Part shown: piece by piece, positions 1 to 5,413 of the stretch
Position numbering within the stretch: position 1 is the first letter of the stretch
Layout of the letters: each line of letters opens with the position of its first letter
From: Coxiellaceae bacterium
GTDB taxonomy: Bacteria; Pseudomonadota; Gammaproteobacteria; Coxiellales; Coxiellaceae
Direction of reading: 5' to 3'
Length of the DNA: 9,140 nucleotides
NCBI GenBank assembly: GCA_014238445.1
Contig: JABABC010000097.1
Location: 1 to 9,140 of the forward strand
Program-made: the position numbers and the translations under genes
Notes under the pieces: generated by a model
What the model saw: only the letters and a program-made list of their open reading frames with translations
Database searches by the model: none
What the model was told of the DNA's origin: nothing

Positions 1-202
1 CAAACTGATTACAGGGAAAAGCTAAGATCTCCAAACCTTCTGAATGATAACGTTCATAGAGTTTCTGAAGTTCTGCATACTGTTTAGTAAAACCACAACG
101 ACTGGCGACATTCACAATCAATAAAACGTTACCCGCATACTCGCGCATCACACAACGCTCACCATTTAACCGAGCCACTTCAATATCATATAACGCTGAC
201 AT
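1..202 (-). CDS. Glutathione peroxidase family protein (5' part only; runs off window)
   Basis: This is the first 67 residues of a thiol peroxidase of the glutathione peroxidase (GPx/BsaA) family, which reduces hydrogen peroxide or lipid hydroperoxides using glutathione or thioredoxin, usually in the cytoplasm. The translated start MSALYDIEVARLNGE leads into NVASRCGFTKQY, the family active-site block with the peroxidatic cysteine at residue 36 (cysteine rather than selenocysteine). The second family block, AFPCNQF, falls at residues 61-67 with Cys64, right at the window edge. The ATG at 202 is supported by an AGGAG Shine-Dalgarno 7 bp upstream, which overlaps the last codons of the methyltransferase gene. 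Only 2 bp separate the two genes, so they are almost certainly co-transcribed. The C-terminal half, with the WNF catalytic motif, lies outside the window. Confidence 0.9.
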   Translation of the reverse strand, partial: MSALYDIEVARLNGERCVMREYAGNVLLIVNVASRCGFTKQYAELQKLYERYHSEGLEILAFPCNQF

Positions 203-204
203 GA

Positions 205-1089
205 TTACTCCTTTTGATGCGATCGTACCGTCAGTTGATCGATAGGAAAAACACTTTCTGATACCTGGGGTTTTGTTTCAGCAACACGTTCCTTTGGTGC
301 GAGCGCATGCCCATAAATGATTTCAAACGTCACAGGGTAACGCCAACGCTCATCACGCAGCGAGGCATAATGGGTTGACATCGCCTCCCACTGCCGTGGT
401 GTTAGTAATCCTCGCGAGCGATCAACACGAACATTCACAGCCATGGTGCTACGCAGATCACGCCATAACGCATCCAATGACTCATAGTGGACCGTCAATG
501 TCTCCATATGCACCACAGGATCCACATACCCTTGAGCCAATAAAATATCACCCACCCAATGCATATCTGTATAGGCATGCACAGATGACAAGCGTCCTAT
601 CGCACCCATGGACTGTCGACACTCTTTTAGCGTATCTACTCCAAGGCAGGAAAATAAAATCATACCTTCTGGTTTGAGTACACGCAGCCAATCCTGCACT
701 GAGGCCTCAAAATCATTTGACCATGACACAGCAAGACTTGAAAAAACACAATCAACCGACTGATCAGCCAATGGTAAATGTTCAAGATCACTAACATGGG
801 TATGAATGTGCGAATGACAATAAGCTGATGAAAAAGCATCAAACCAAGCAGGTTGATCTTCCACTGTATGAATCGTTGATTGAGGATAATGTTGCAAAAG
901 ATAGGCCGTTGAATACCCATCCTTTGAACCCATATCCAGTAGGACTTCGGGTGTAAAACGCATCAACTCCAATCGATCCAATAAACGATCAGCCACTTCG
1001 TGGTACAAAGCTACAGATTGCTGATATTGCGATAAATAACGATTCACCTGTTGATGATAAGCTGAGTAATTGATGGCAGATTGTTTCAT
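205..1089 (-). CDS. bioC: BioC-like SAM-dependent methyltransferase (malonyl-ACP O-methyltransferase type)
   Basis: A 294-residue class I SAM methyltransferase resembling BioC, which methylates malonyl-ACP to begin pimelate/biotin synthesis in the cytoplasm. Residues 49-61 (VLLDMGSKDGYST) form motif I. DLEHLPLADQSVD (101-113) and VFSSLAVSWSND (115-126) form the middle of the Rossmann fold. LRVLKPEGMILFSCLG (135-150), DMHWVGDILLAQGYVDPV (175-192) and METLTV (195-200) are typical of the BioC and NDUFAF5-like branch. The N-terminal AINYSAYHQQV (5-15) also fits. Motif I is unusual: the core reads GSKDG where GCGTG or GSGTG is expected. The ATG at 1089 has no clear Shine-Dalgarno, but an in-frame stop 15 bp upstream rules out a longer start. 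No other biotin gene is visible, so an NDUFAF5-like or other methyltransferase role remains possible. The gene follows the AnkH-like gene after 58 bp and forms a tight pair with the peroxidase gene. Confidence 0.7.
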   Translation of the reverse strand: MKQSAINYSAYHQQVNRYLSQYQQSVALYHEVADRLLDRLELMRFTPEVLLDMGSKDGYSTAYLLQHYPQSTIHTVEDQPAWFDAFSSAYCHSHIHTHVSDLEHLPLADQSVDCVFSSLAVSWSNDFEASVQDWLRVLKPEGMILFSCLGVDTLKECRQSMGAIGRLSSVHAYTDMHWVGDILLAQGYVDPVVHMETLTVHYESLDALWRDLRSTMAVNVRVDRSRGLLTPRQWEAMSTHYASLRDERWRYPVTFEIIYGHALAPKERVAETKPQVSESVFPIDQLTVRSHQKE

Positions 1090-1123
1090 AATGACACAAT
1101 ATCAAAAAAGGGCCAGCATACCA

Positions 1124-1150
1124 TAAGGCTACAAATAAAGGTACGCCTTA
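1124..1150 (-). other. Intercistronic inverted repeat at the end of the AnkH-like gene
   Basis: On the minus strand, TAAGGC-G-TAC, an 8-base loop, then GTA-GCCTTA form a 9-bp stem with one bulged G. The stem begins with the TAA stop codon of the AnkH-like gene. A run of six T occurs only about 14 bases after the stem (around 1105-1110), so it is not a standard intrinsic terminator. It could stabilise the 3' end of the upstream mRNA or attenuate read-through into the methyltransferase gene. Confidence 0.35.
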
Positions 1151-2551
1151 CCCTAACCCTTCCTCGCGCTCATAAATCGTGAGCAACTCAGAGAGATTCT
1201 TACCCACTTCGCTTGGTGCGCCCTGAGTATAGGTTGCGATATAACTTTCCAACACATAAGCATAGTCTTCATTTTTCAAAAAAGGAATAATTTGCTTGGC
1301 CCAAACCACATGATCATCAACCTGTGCAGACAACCGTTGCACCAACACAGCCGCCAATAACGCGGTGATTGACGCTTTACGCGCAGGTGATGCGGTATCA
1401 TAATTTTGCATACAAAACTGCAGAGAACGCCCCGTATCCCAATCACGCCAACGGAAGAATAACTCTAAACTATCCGCGACGAGACTGTCCTTTGTGCGTT
1501 TCTTAGCGTGGGAATCCACCGCATGCAACATGTAAAACAGCGCTGGAATAATCGCCTCCACATTAGCCCATGAACAGTTACCTGTTATCTGAGAACGCAA
1601 AGGAATTTGAGCCACTTCAAATAAGCCCAACGCTTTTTTTAGATGAGACACAATAGCTTCAAACGAACACTTCTGATACACCACGTCAACAATCAGATCA
1701 ACGTTCAAACGAGAGGGGCGATTCATATAATAAATCGCAATACTATCTTCTGTTGTCAGGTGCTCACTGCGATCACAAATTGCAAATAAATCACCACACT
1801 TGACCAATGTAAAAGCATGTCCCTCCTGACTGATAGGGATCACCAAAGGATCTTGCTTCAACCACCCTTGAATTTCAGTATAATGGGATGAAGCATTTAA
1901 TAAGTAATGATCATATTTAGGCCACACCTGAGCCCGGATCAATGCATCAATGATCGTATCAACGTCCTTAAACCATGGTGATAATGTGCGCGAAACATAT
2001 TGATGACGAAATGTTTTTAAGGAGTGCGCAATTAATGCCAAACAAAATTCTAAATGAAAACCCTCAAAATCCACTTCAGTAAATACACCTTCCGTATCAA
2101 CAATATCTACACTGCCAATAAGCTCAAATCGATGGCCTAATAACTTAGCATTCACATAATCATGCACAAAAGATAATGAAGCACCATGTTCAACCAATAA
2201 GTCTTTATAATCGGTTTGCCCACGCAATAATGGACGAGTTAATACAGGCTCACTGACAATACTATACGCATTAGCATTAGCCCCAGCATCTAACAAACAG
2301 CGTAAGATCTTTAAATTATTATTGAACACAGCCCAGTGTAATGGCGTACGACCCGTAAAATCCTGCTGATCCACATCCGCACCTGCTTCTAGCAGCACGG
2401 CCACTTTACCGACATCATCAACAATCACCGCTTCAATCAGTGGCGTGTAACCATACTCATCGATGTAACTGACATCCTCTATGATCATCAAGCTTTTCTT
2501 CAATGCCTCGATATCAGCATGAATAATAATCTGCGATAAGGAATAATTCAC
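1148..2551 (-). CDS. ankH: AnkH/LegA3-like Dot/Icm effector: ankyrin repeats + cysteine-protease-like domain
   Basis: A 467-residue protein whose size and domain order match AnkH (LegA3/AnkW), an effector conserved across Legionella and reported in Coxiella and Rickettsiella. In L. pneumophila it binds host LARP7 in the nucleus and disturbs 7SK snRNP. Ankyrin repeats occupy about residues 1-130: YGYTPLIEAV starts the second, GRTPLHWAVFNNN the third, and a degenerate fourth ends in LLVEHGASLSF. A middle domain carries GHAFTLVKCGD (244-254), AICD (257-260) and RSQITGNCSWAN (319-330), giving a His245-Asp260-Gln321-Cys326 series in the order of clan CE cysteine proteases. An alpha-helical C-terminal region follows. 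KKRTK (350-354) resembles a nuclear localisation signal, and the tail EREEGLG has the glutamate-rich stretch (E-block) common in Dot/Icm substrates. The start is GTG; GGAGGG lies 5 bp upstream, inside the last codons and stop of the lipoyl-like gene, so translation is probably coupled. The family call is strong; catalytic activity is inferred only from residue order. Confidence 0.8.
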   Translation of the reverse strand: MNYSLSQIIIHADIEALKKSLMIIEDVSYIDEYGYTPLIEAVIVDDVGKVAVLLEAGADVDQQDFTGRTPLHWAVFNNNLKILRCLLDAGANANAYSIVSEPVLTRPLLRGQTDYKDLLVEHGASLSFVHDYVNAKLLGHRFELIGSVDIVDTEGVFTEVDFEGFHLEFCLALIAHSLKTFRHQYVSRTLSPWFKDVDTIIDALIRAQVWPKYDHYLLNASSHYTEIQGWLKQDPLVIPISQEGHAFTLVKCGDLFAICDRSEHLTTEDSIAIYYMNRPSRLNVDLIVDVVYQKCSFEAIVSHLKKALGLFEVAQIPLRSQITGNCSWANVEAIIPALFYMLHAVDSHAKKRTKDSLVADSLELFFRWRDWDTGRSLQFCMQNYDTASPARKASITALLAAVLVQRLSAQVDDHVVWAKQIIPFLKNEDYAYVLESYIATYTQGAPSEVGKNLSELLTIYEREEGLG

Positions 2552-2553
2552 CG

Positions 2554-3168
2554 TTACCCTCCAGGTCTAGGTGTCGGCGAAACAGAAGGGCCTGGCTGTA
2601 TATCTAATTGTTTTTGTAACTCTTGGCCTAAATGCAGTTTCAACTCTGGATCATTCGCAGCATTTTCAAGCTCTTTAATGGCTTCAGGATTATTCGCTGC
2701 GTCTGAGCTCATTTTTGGTGGGACACCTTCTTTCATGTTCTGCATCAAGGGATGCTGCTGCAACCCGTTAAATTGACCCATACCCCTTTCCTGGCTCGCT
2801 TCTTCAAATAAAGCACGCGCATGATCACCCAAAGCTTTCTGTCCAGCACGCTCTAGACCTCGACGACCATCATGTCCTAATTCAGTCGCAGTATTAAACT
2901 CTGCAGGATCAACACGGTAATCGGTAGTTTCAACCATATCGACAATCAATAATAAATGACCCTTCTCAACCGTTTGCTTTGGCTTCACTGAAACAAATCG
3001 AATCCAACCATCTTGTTCTGCACGTATTGGCAATAAAACACCATCTTGACGCAAAGTCACCATCACCATCCCACGACGCAAACGAGCCCCTTCTGTGACA
3101 TGCACATCAAGAACTTCAATAGTCGTGTCCTTCTCGATATAGGCTGGGACATACAGGTGCTTAATCAT
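2554..3168 (-). CDS. Lipoyl/biotinyl-like domain protein lacking the modified lysine
   Basis: A 204-residue cytoplasmic-looking protein with no signal peptide or membrane segment. Residues 2-78 have the pattern of a lipoyl/biotinyl attachment domain: VPAYIEKDTTIEVLDVHVTEG, a turn at RRG, then IRAEQDGWI, VSVKPKQTVEKGHLLLIVD. Where lipoyl domains carry ETDK with the modified lysine, this protein reads RQDG (Gly43), so it cannot be lipoylated or biotinylated at the usual place. Residues 85-185 are hydrophilic, probably helical and unrecognised. The tail is proline-rich (QPGPSVSPTPRPGG). A longer frame reaches a TTG at 3180, but I chose the ATG at 3168, which begins the domain naturally and has a weak GAG Shine-Dalgarno 7 bp upstream. 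It is the first gene after a PmrA-type promoter. It ends 2 bp before the AnkH-like start, so the two are one operon. It may be an effector, or a partner or chaperone-like accessory of AnkH; the sequence does not decide. Confidence 0.8.
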   Translation of the reverse strand: MIKHLYVPAYIEKDTTIEVLDVHVTEGARLRRGMVMVTLRQDGVLLPIRAEQDGWIRFVSVKPKQTVEKGHLLLIVDMVETTDYRVDPAEFNTATELGHDGRRGLERAGQKALGDHARALFEEASQERGMGQFNGLQQHPLMQNMKEGVPPKMSSDAANNPEAIKELENAANDPELKLHLGQELQKQLDIQPGPSVSPTPRPGG

Positions 3169-3212
3169 ATGACATCTCAAATAGCTTTCAGGTTACAAAC
3201 AACTCGCTCTTT

Positions 3213-3218
3213 ATTATA
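3213..3218 (-). promoter_or_regulatory. -10 element (TATAAT) of the lipoyl-like/AnkH operon
   Basis: A perfect TATAAT on the minus strand, 10 bp downstream of a PmrA-type box and about 45 bp upstream of the ATG at 3168. There is no good TTGACA-like -35 at 17 bp; the regulator box covers that position, as in activator-dependent promoters. A transcript would start near 3206. Confidence 0.75.
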
Positions 3219-3228
3219 GCTAATTAAC

Positions 3229-3245
3229 CTTAAGTTAATCTTAAG
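3229..3245 (-). promoter_or_regulatory. PmrA-type response-regulator box upstream of the lipoyl-like/AnkH operon
   Basis: The minus strand reads CTTAAGATTAACTTAAG, two identical CTTAAG half-sites with a 5-bp gap, so the TTAA cores are 11 bp apart (one helical turn). This fits the enterobacterial PmrA consensus YTTAAK-N5-YTTAAK and the Coxiella form cTTAA-N2-TT-N2-cTTAA, including the central TT. It sits over the expected -35 region, 10 bp from a perfect TATAAT, as expected for an activator contacting RNA polymerase. A second pair of TTAA cores (3224-3227 and 3235-3238) is interleaved at the same 11-bp spacing. The regulator gene itself is not in the window. Confidence 0.75.
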
Positions 3246-3361
3246 GCGAATAACTCAATAATTAAGGAAAAATATTTAAAAACAGTATATTACAAAAATT
3301 GATAGCCAAAAACATTTTTTGATAACACCATAACGATACATGCCGACGCCAATAACGTAAC

Positions 3362-4588
3362 CTACAAAGCTTTAGTATTCGTAATAGTTGACGGAGGATC
3401 TGGCCGCAAAAAGAACTTATCTGAAGCCAATCTTGCTATTTCTCGACAAACTAACGGTATATCGCCTAAAAACGACTGCTGCACCCGATAAGCCACTGCT
3501 CGTTCACTGACATCACGCCAATCATCACACTGAGCCTGATTATCATCCACTAACACGACCCGAGAAAAGTGCGGATAGCTACTCCATATCATACGAGCAA
3601 AGTCACCCTTCAAGGCTGGCCATTTAAAAAGATGAGGGGCCCTATCATTCACCAGCATTTGGACTCTCGTGTTCATAAAAAATATCAAACCATTTCGAGG
3701 TATCTCCTCAACCTCCCAAGGTGATTTATCATCAACATCAGTGTACAAAACAGCCTTCAAATGCGCCATTAATTCACGCAACAACTCCTTTCGATGCCTC
3801 GGAGTGACAGAGCAAGATATATGCTCTGTCACTCTACGGTTTAAAGTGTTAATGCACTGCGGAGATAAATCTTCAAATTTCTTTCGATCAAACTTCGAAA
3901 TTGGCACATCGATCGAACACTCTGGAGATGCCAGTAATGTAACCACTAGGTTATACAAGTACAGTGGGTCAGTTCGAGCTGTTAAAATACAAGCACAGCC
4001 CTGTTGTACAAGTTTTTGCATGCTCCTCATTAAATGATGATTTAATCGCGCAGCTCCCTGAAGCGTTGAAAATAACGTCTCATCAAAATCAAAACACCAA
4101 TAAGTTGTTTTTTTTGGGTCATTCACAACCATTGCCTGTTTTAGATCATTACCCTTCTCCCACGCAACTTGAAAGATATGATGTGGCTTCAACGCCCGCG
4201 CATCCGATAGGGCTTTAGAGGAAAAAATAAAATCCACTGGGTCTTTCTTCACCTTCACGGGCCACTTCTTTATCCCCTCCAGATGACGCACATAATCTCT
4301 GGAACAATCTTGAAAAGTACTCACCCTAGAACGTTGTCCTAAGTCTCTCAAACGGTCTGCAATTGCTTCACAAATAAAGCCTAACTCCGCGTAAGGCTTA
4401 AAAGTTTCGAAACACTCCAGCAATAAACTAAGCGAGCCCCCTAAAACTCTAGCTCTAAATGCCATATGACATTGATAGTTTTGCTTATGCAACTCCACTA
4501 CAAGACTGCGAAAAAACTCCTCTGGACAATCATGAAGCTGCAAAACACTCTCTAGAAATTCACCTGTAATACCCACTACAAAGTTCAT
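3362..4588 (-). CDS. HAD-like phosphatase-fold protein, candidate effector
   Basis: A protein of 408 residues from the chosen start, with no signal peptide or membrane segment. The C-terminal half has HAD-superfamily marks: WCFDFDETLF (164-173), with the catalytic aspartate pair D167 and D169; CILTART (200-206), a motif II-like threonine; and VVLVDDNQAQ (344-353), a motif IV acidic pair. The family catalyses phosphoryl transfer through an aspartyl-phosphate, but the substrate cannot be told. Residues 1-160 are unrecognised. The open frame extends upstream to GTG 4609 and ATG 4606, but neither has a ribosome-binding site. ATG 4588 has a GGGGGG run 3 bp upstream and is preferred. The gene follows the two small reading frames by 108 bp on the same strand and ends 117 bp before the box that heads the AnkH operon. 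The position in an effector block suggests a translocated protein; its tail (PPSTITNTKAL) lacks an obvious E-block. Confidence 0.75.
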   Translation of the reverse strand: MNFVVGITGEFLESVLQLHDCPEEFFRSLVVELHKQNYQCHMAFRARVLGGSLSLLLECFETFKPYAELGFICEAIADRLRDLGQRSRVSTFQDCSRDYVRHLEGIKKWPVKVKKDPVDFIFSSKALSDARALKPHHIFQVAWEKGNDLKQAMVVNDPKKTTYWCFDFDETLFSTLQGAARLNHHLMRSMQKLVQQGCACILTARTDPLYLYNLVVTLLASPECSIDVPISKFDRKKFEDLSPQCINTLNRRVTEHISCSVTPRHRKELLRELMAHLKAVLYTDVDDKSPWEVEEIPRNGLIFFMNTRVQMLVNDRAPHLFKWPALKGDFARMIWSSYPHFSRVVLVDDNQAQCDDWRDVSERAVAYRVQQSFLGDIPLVCREIARLASDKFFLRPDPPSTITNTKAL

Positions 4589-4654
4589 ACACCCCCCACA
4601 CACCATCACATTATTTCAAATAAACACACTCCCTATGCTGTAACACGCATTAAT

Positions 4655-4684
4655 CCTATAAAAATCACTCACATGATTGAGCAA
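4655..4684 (-). promoter_or_regulatory. Possible weak promoter for the HAD-like gene
   Basis: On the minus strand TTGCTC (4684-4679) and TATAGG (4660-4655) are 18 bp apart, about 66 bp upstream of the ATG at 4588. Both are imperfect sigma-70 hexamers (3/6 and 4/6). There is no PmrA-type box here, so the gene may instead be read from the promoter near 5270 together with the small genes. Confidence 0.25.
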
Positions 4685-4696
4685 TAACACCTTTTT

Positions 4697-4945
4697 CTAA
4701 GGCCCGCAGATACCTACTGACTCAAAAATTTTACATAACTCTTCATCATAATCATCATACTTATCATACTTATCATCCAACCTATCACTATGACTGACAC
4801 GCTCATCATGGCCCTTAACACCAATCTTATGATCTAACTGTTGACCTTGACTCTGCAAAATGATCACTGGCACTGTCTTACAACCTGAGTTCTGGGGCAC
4901 ATGATCTGAGCGAGATAATACAGGAACATCCTCAAATAAGTCCAT
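4697..4945 (-). CDS. Small acidic-tailed protein of unknown function (82 aa)
   Basis: I do not recognise this protein. It is 82 residues, hydrophilic, with no signal peptide or membrane segment. The C-terminal third has a low-complexity acidic run, DDKYDKYDDYDEEL (residues 57-70), built from D-x-Y triplets, followed by CKIFESVGICGP. The DNA behind it has a 9-bp tandem repeat. The ATG at 4945 lies 6 bp after the TGA of the preceding small gene and has only a weak GAAG Shine-Dalgarno overlapping that stop, which suggests translational coupling. The acidic block near the C-terminus resembles the glutamate/aspartate-rich region of many Dot/Icm substrates. Its reality rests on its position behind a PmrA-type promoter and its tight tandem arrangement; a spurious frame is still possible. 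Confidence 0.5.
   Translation of the reverse strand: MDLFEDVPVLSRSDHVPQNSGCKTVPVIILQSQGQQLDHKIGVKGHDERVSHSDRLDDKYDKYDDYDEELCKIFESVGICGP
4754..4771. repeat. 9-bp tandem repeat encoding D-K-Y triplets
   Basis: Two exact copies of ATCATACTT (plus strand) are followed by a partial third copy. Being 9 bp, the unit is in frame and encodes DKY on the minus strand inside the 82-residue gene. Slippage would add or remove three residues without breaking the frame. Confidence 0.6.
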
Positions 4946-4951
4946 AGGACT

Positions 4952-5224
4952 TCAGGGAGAAACTATATACTTTGCATGAGTGTTATAGGTATCACAGGCA
5001 GTAAAACCGTTTTTTTTATCACCAATATCAGGGGTGCTGTCTCGCGAAACGAGCCCCACTCGCTTAGACTGAACCGAACCTGGCGCAGAAGGCAGTTTAA
5101 ATATACCAGATAAACGCCTTTTCTGGTGCACTGGATGACCGCTGAAAGGTTCTTGATACCCCACATGACTAGGCTTTATGTCAGCATGTGTTCTTTTTTT
5201 ATTACACAAAGGTTCACTCAACAC
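4952..5224 (-). CDS. Small basic protein of unknown function (90 aa), first gene after a PmrA-type box
   Basis: I do not recognise this protein. It is hydrophilic and basic in its first half: NKKRTH, then HQKRRLSGIFKLPSAPG. It has no signal peptide, membrane segment or known domain. KRRLSG contains an RRxS pattern like a eukaryotic PKA site, but in a short basic protein this can arise by chance. The frame is open to a GTG at 5230, but that codon abuts the ribosome-binding site. AAGGGG at 5235-5230 sits 5 bp before the GTG at 5224, so I chose 5224 (a TTG at 5221 is also possible). A PmrA-type box and -10-like hexamer lie about 40-75 bp upstream, giving a short leader of about 35 bases. The next small gene starts 6 bp after its TGA. 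Evidence for it being a real gene is contextual; I see no homology. Confidence 0.5.
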   Translation of the reverse strand: MLSEPLCNKKRTHADIKPSHVGYQEPFSGHPVHQKRRLSGIFKLPSAPGSVQSKRVGLVSRDSTPDIGDKKNGFTACDTYNTHAKYIVSP

Positions 5225-5266
5225 AGCCACCCCTTATCAATGACATAGGTTACTACTAAGCGCGCA

Positions 5267-5272
5267 AGTCTA
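5267..5272 (-). promoter_or_regulatory. -10-like hexamer (TAGACT) of the small-gene unit
   Basis: The minus strand reads TAGACT, 4/6 matches to TATAAT with the key T1, A2 and T6 kept. It lies 10 bp downstream of the PmrA-type box, the same spacing as at the AnkH operon. A transcript would begin near 5260. Confidence 0.5.
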
Positions 5273-5282
5273 CAGGATGGAA

Positions 5283-5299
5283 ATTAAAGAAATCTTAAA
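5283..5299 (-). promoter_or_regulatory. Second PmrA-type box, upstream of the small genes
   Basis: The minus strand reads TTTAAGATTTCTTTAAT, which fits YTTAAK-N5-YTTAAK at every defined position and keeps the central TT of the Coxiella form. The half-sites are less ideal than at 3229-3245 (T rather than C at the first position). Its spacing and position relative to the downstream -10 and gene repeat those of the AnkH operon promoter, which makes a chance match less likely. Confidence 0.6.
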
Positions 5300-5312
5300 T
5301 CTATACAGTTAT

Positions 5313-5328
5313 ATCCATGATAATGGAT
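5313..5328. repeat. Inverted repeat ATCCAT-GATA-ATGGAT
   Basis: A perfect 6-bp stem with a 4-base loop, ending 14 bp upstream of the PmrA-type box at 5283-5299. It could be an operator half of a second regulator or a chance hairpin. No T-run follows on either strand, so it is not a terminator. Confidence 0.35.
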
Positions 5329-5334
5329 CATCCA

Positions 5335-5346
5335 ATCACTAGTGAT
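5335..5346. repeat. 12-bp perfect palindrome ATCACTAGTGAT
   Basis: A perfect palindrome with no spacer, about 36 bp upstream of the PmrA-type box. This is the form of a homodimeric regulator site. The regulator is unknown. Confidence 0.4.
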
Positions 5347-5394
5347 AGCCCAGTATCTTTTAACTGAGCCTCACTTAAGAATCTCTAACATATC

Positions 5395-5413
5395 ATCCAC
5401 AATTTCTGTGGAT
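5395..5413. repeat. Inverted repeat ATCCACA-ATTTC-TGTGGAT
   Basis: A perfect 7-bp stem with a 5-base loop. No T-run follows, so a terminator is unlikely. Its outer ATCC/GGAT resembles the repeat at 5313-5328 (ATCCAT/ATGGAT), so the two may be related sites. Confidence 0.4.

Noticed and set aside
3307..3321. CAAAAA-CAT-TTTTTG hairpin after the HAD-like gene
   Set aside because: Almost pure A/T stem of 6 bp in an AT-rich region; likely chance rather than a terminator.
3669..4218. Plus-strand open frames of 122 and 84 codons opposite the HAD-like gene
   Set aside because: The minus-strand frame carries clear HAD motifs across this region; the plus-strand products look random and have no promoter or ribosome-binding site that I can see.
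4737..4780. Repeated TCAT/ATCATACTT units considered as a CRISPR or iteron-like array
   Set aside because: Only two exact 9-bp copies without spacers, in frame and encoding DKY triplets; it is a coding microrepeat.
4963..5166. A 67-codon minus-strand frame overlapping the 90-residue gene
   Set aside because: It is out of frame with the promoter-proximal start, starts internally, and has no ribosome-binding site as good as AAGGGG at 5235-5230.
5355..5380. TTTTAACTGAGCCTCACTTAAG as a third PmrA box
   Set aside because: The TTAA cores are 15 bp apart rather than 11, so the half-sites would not face the same side of the helix in the required way.
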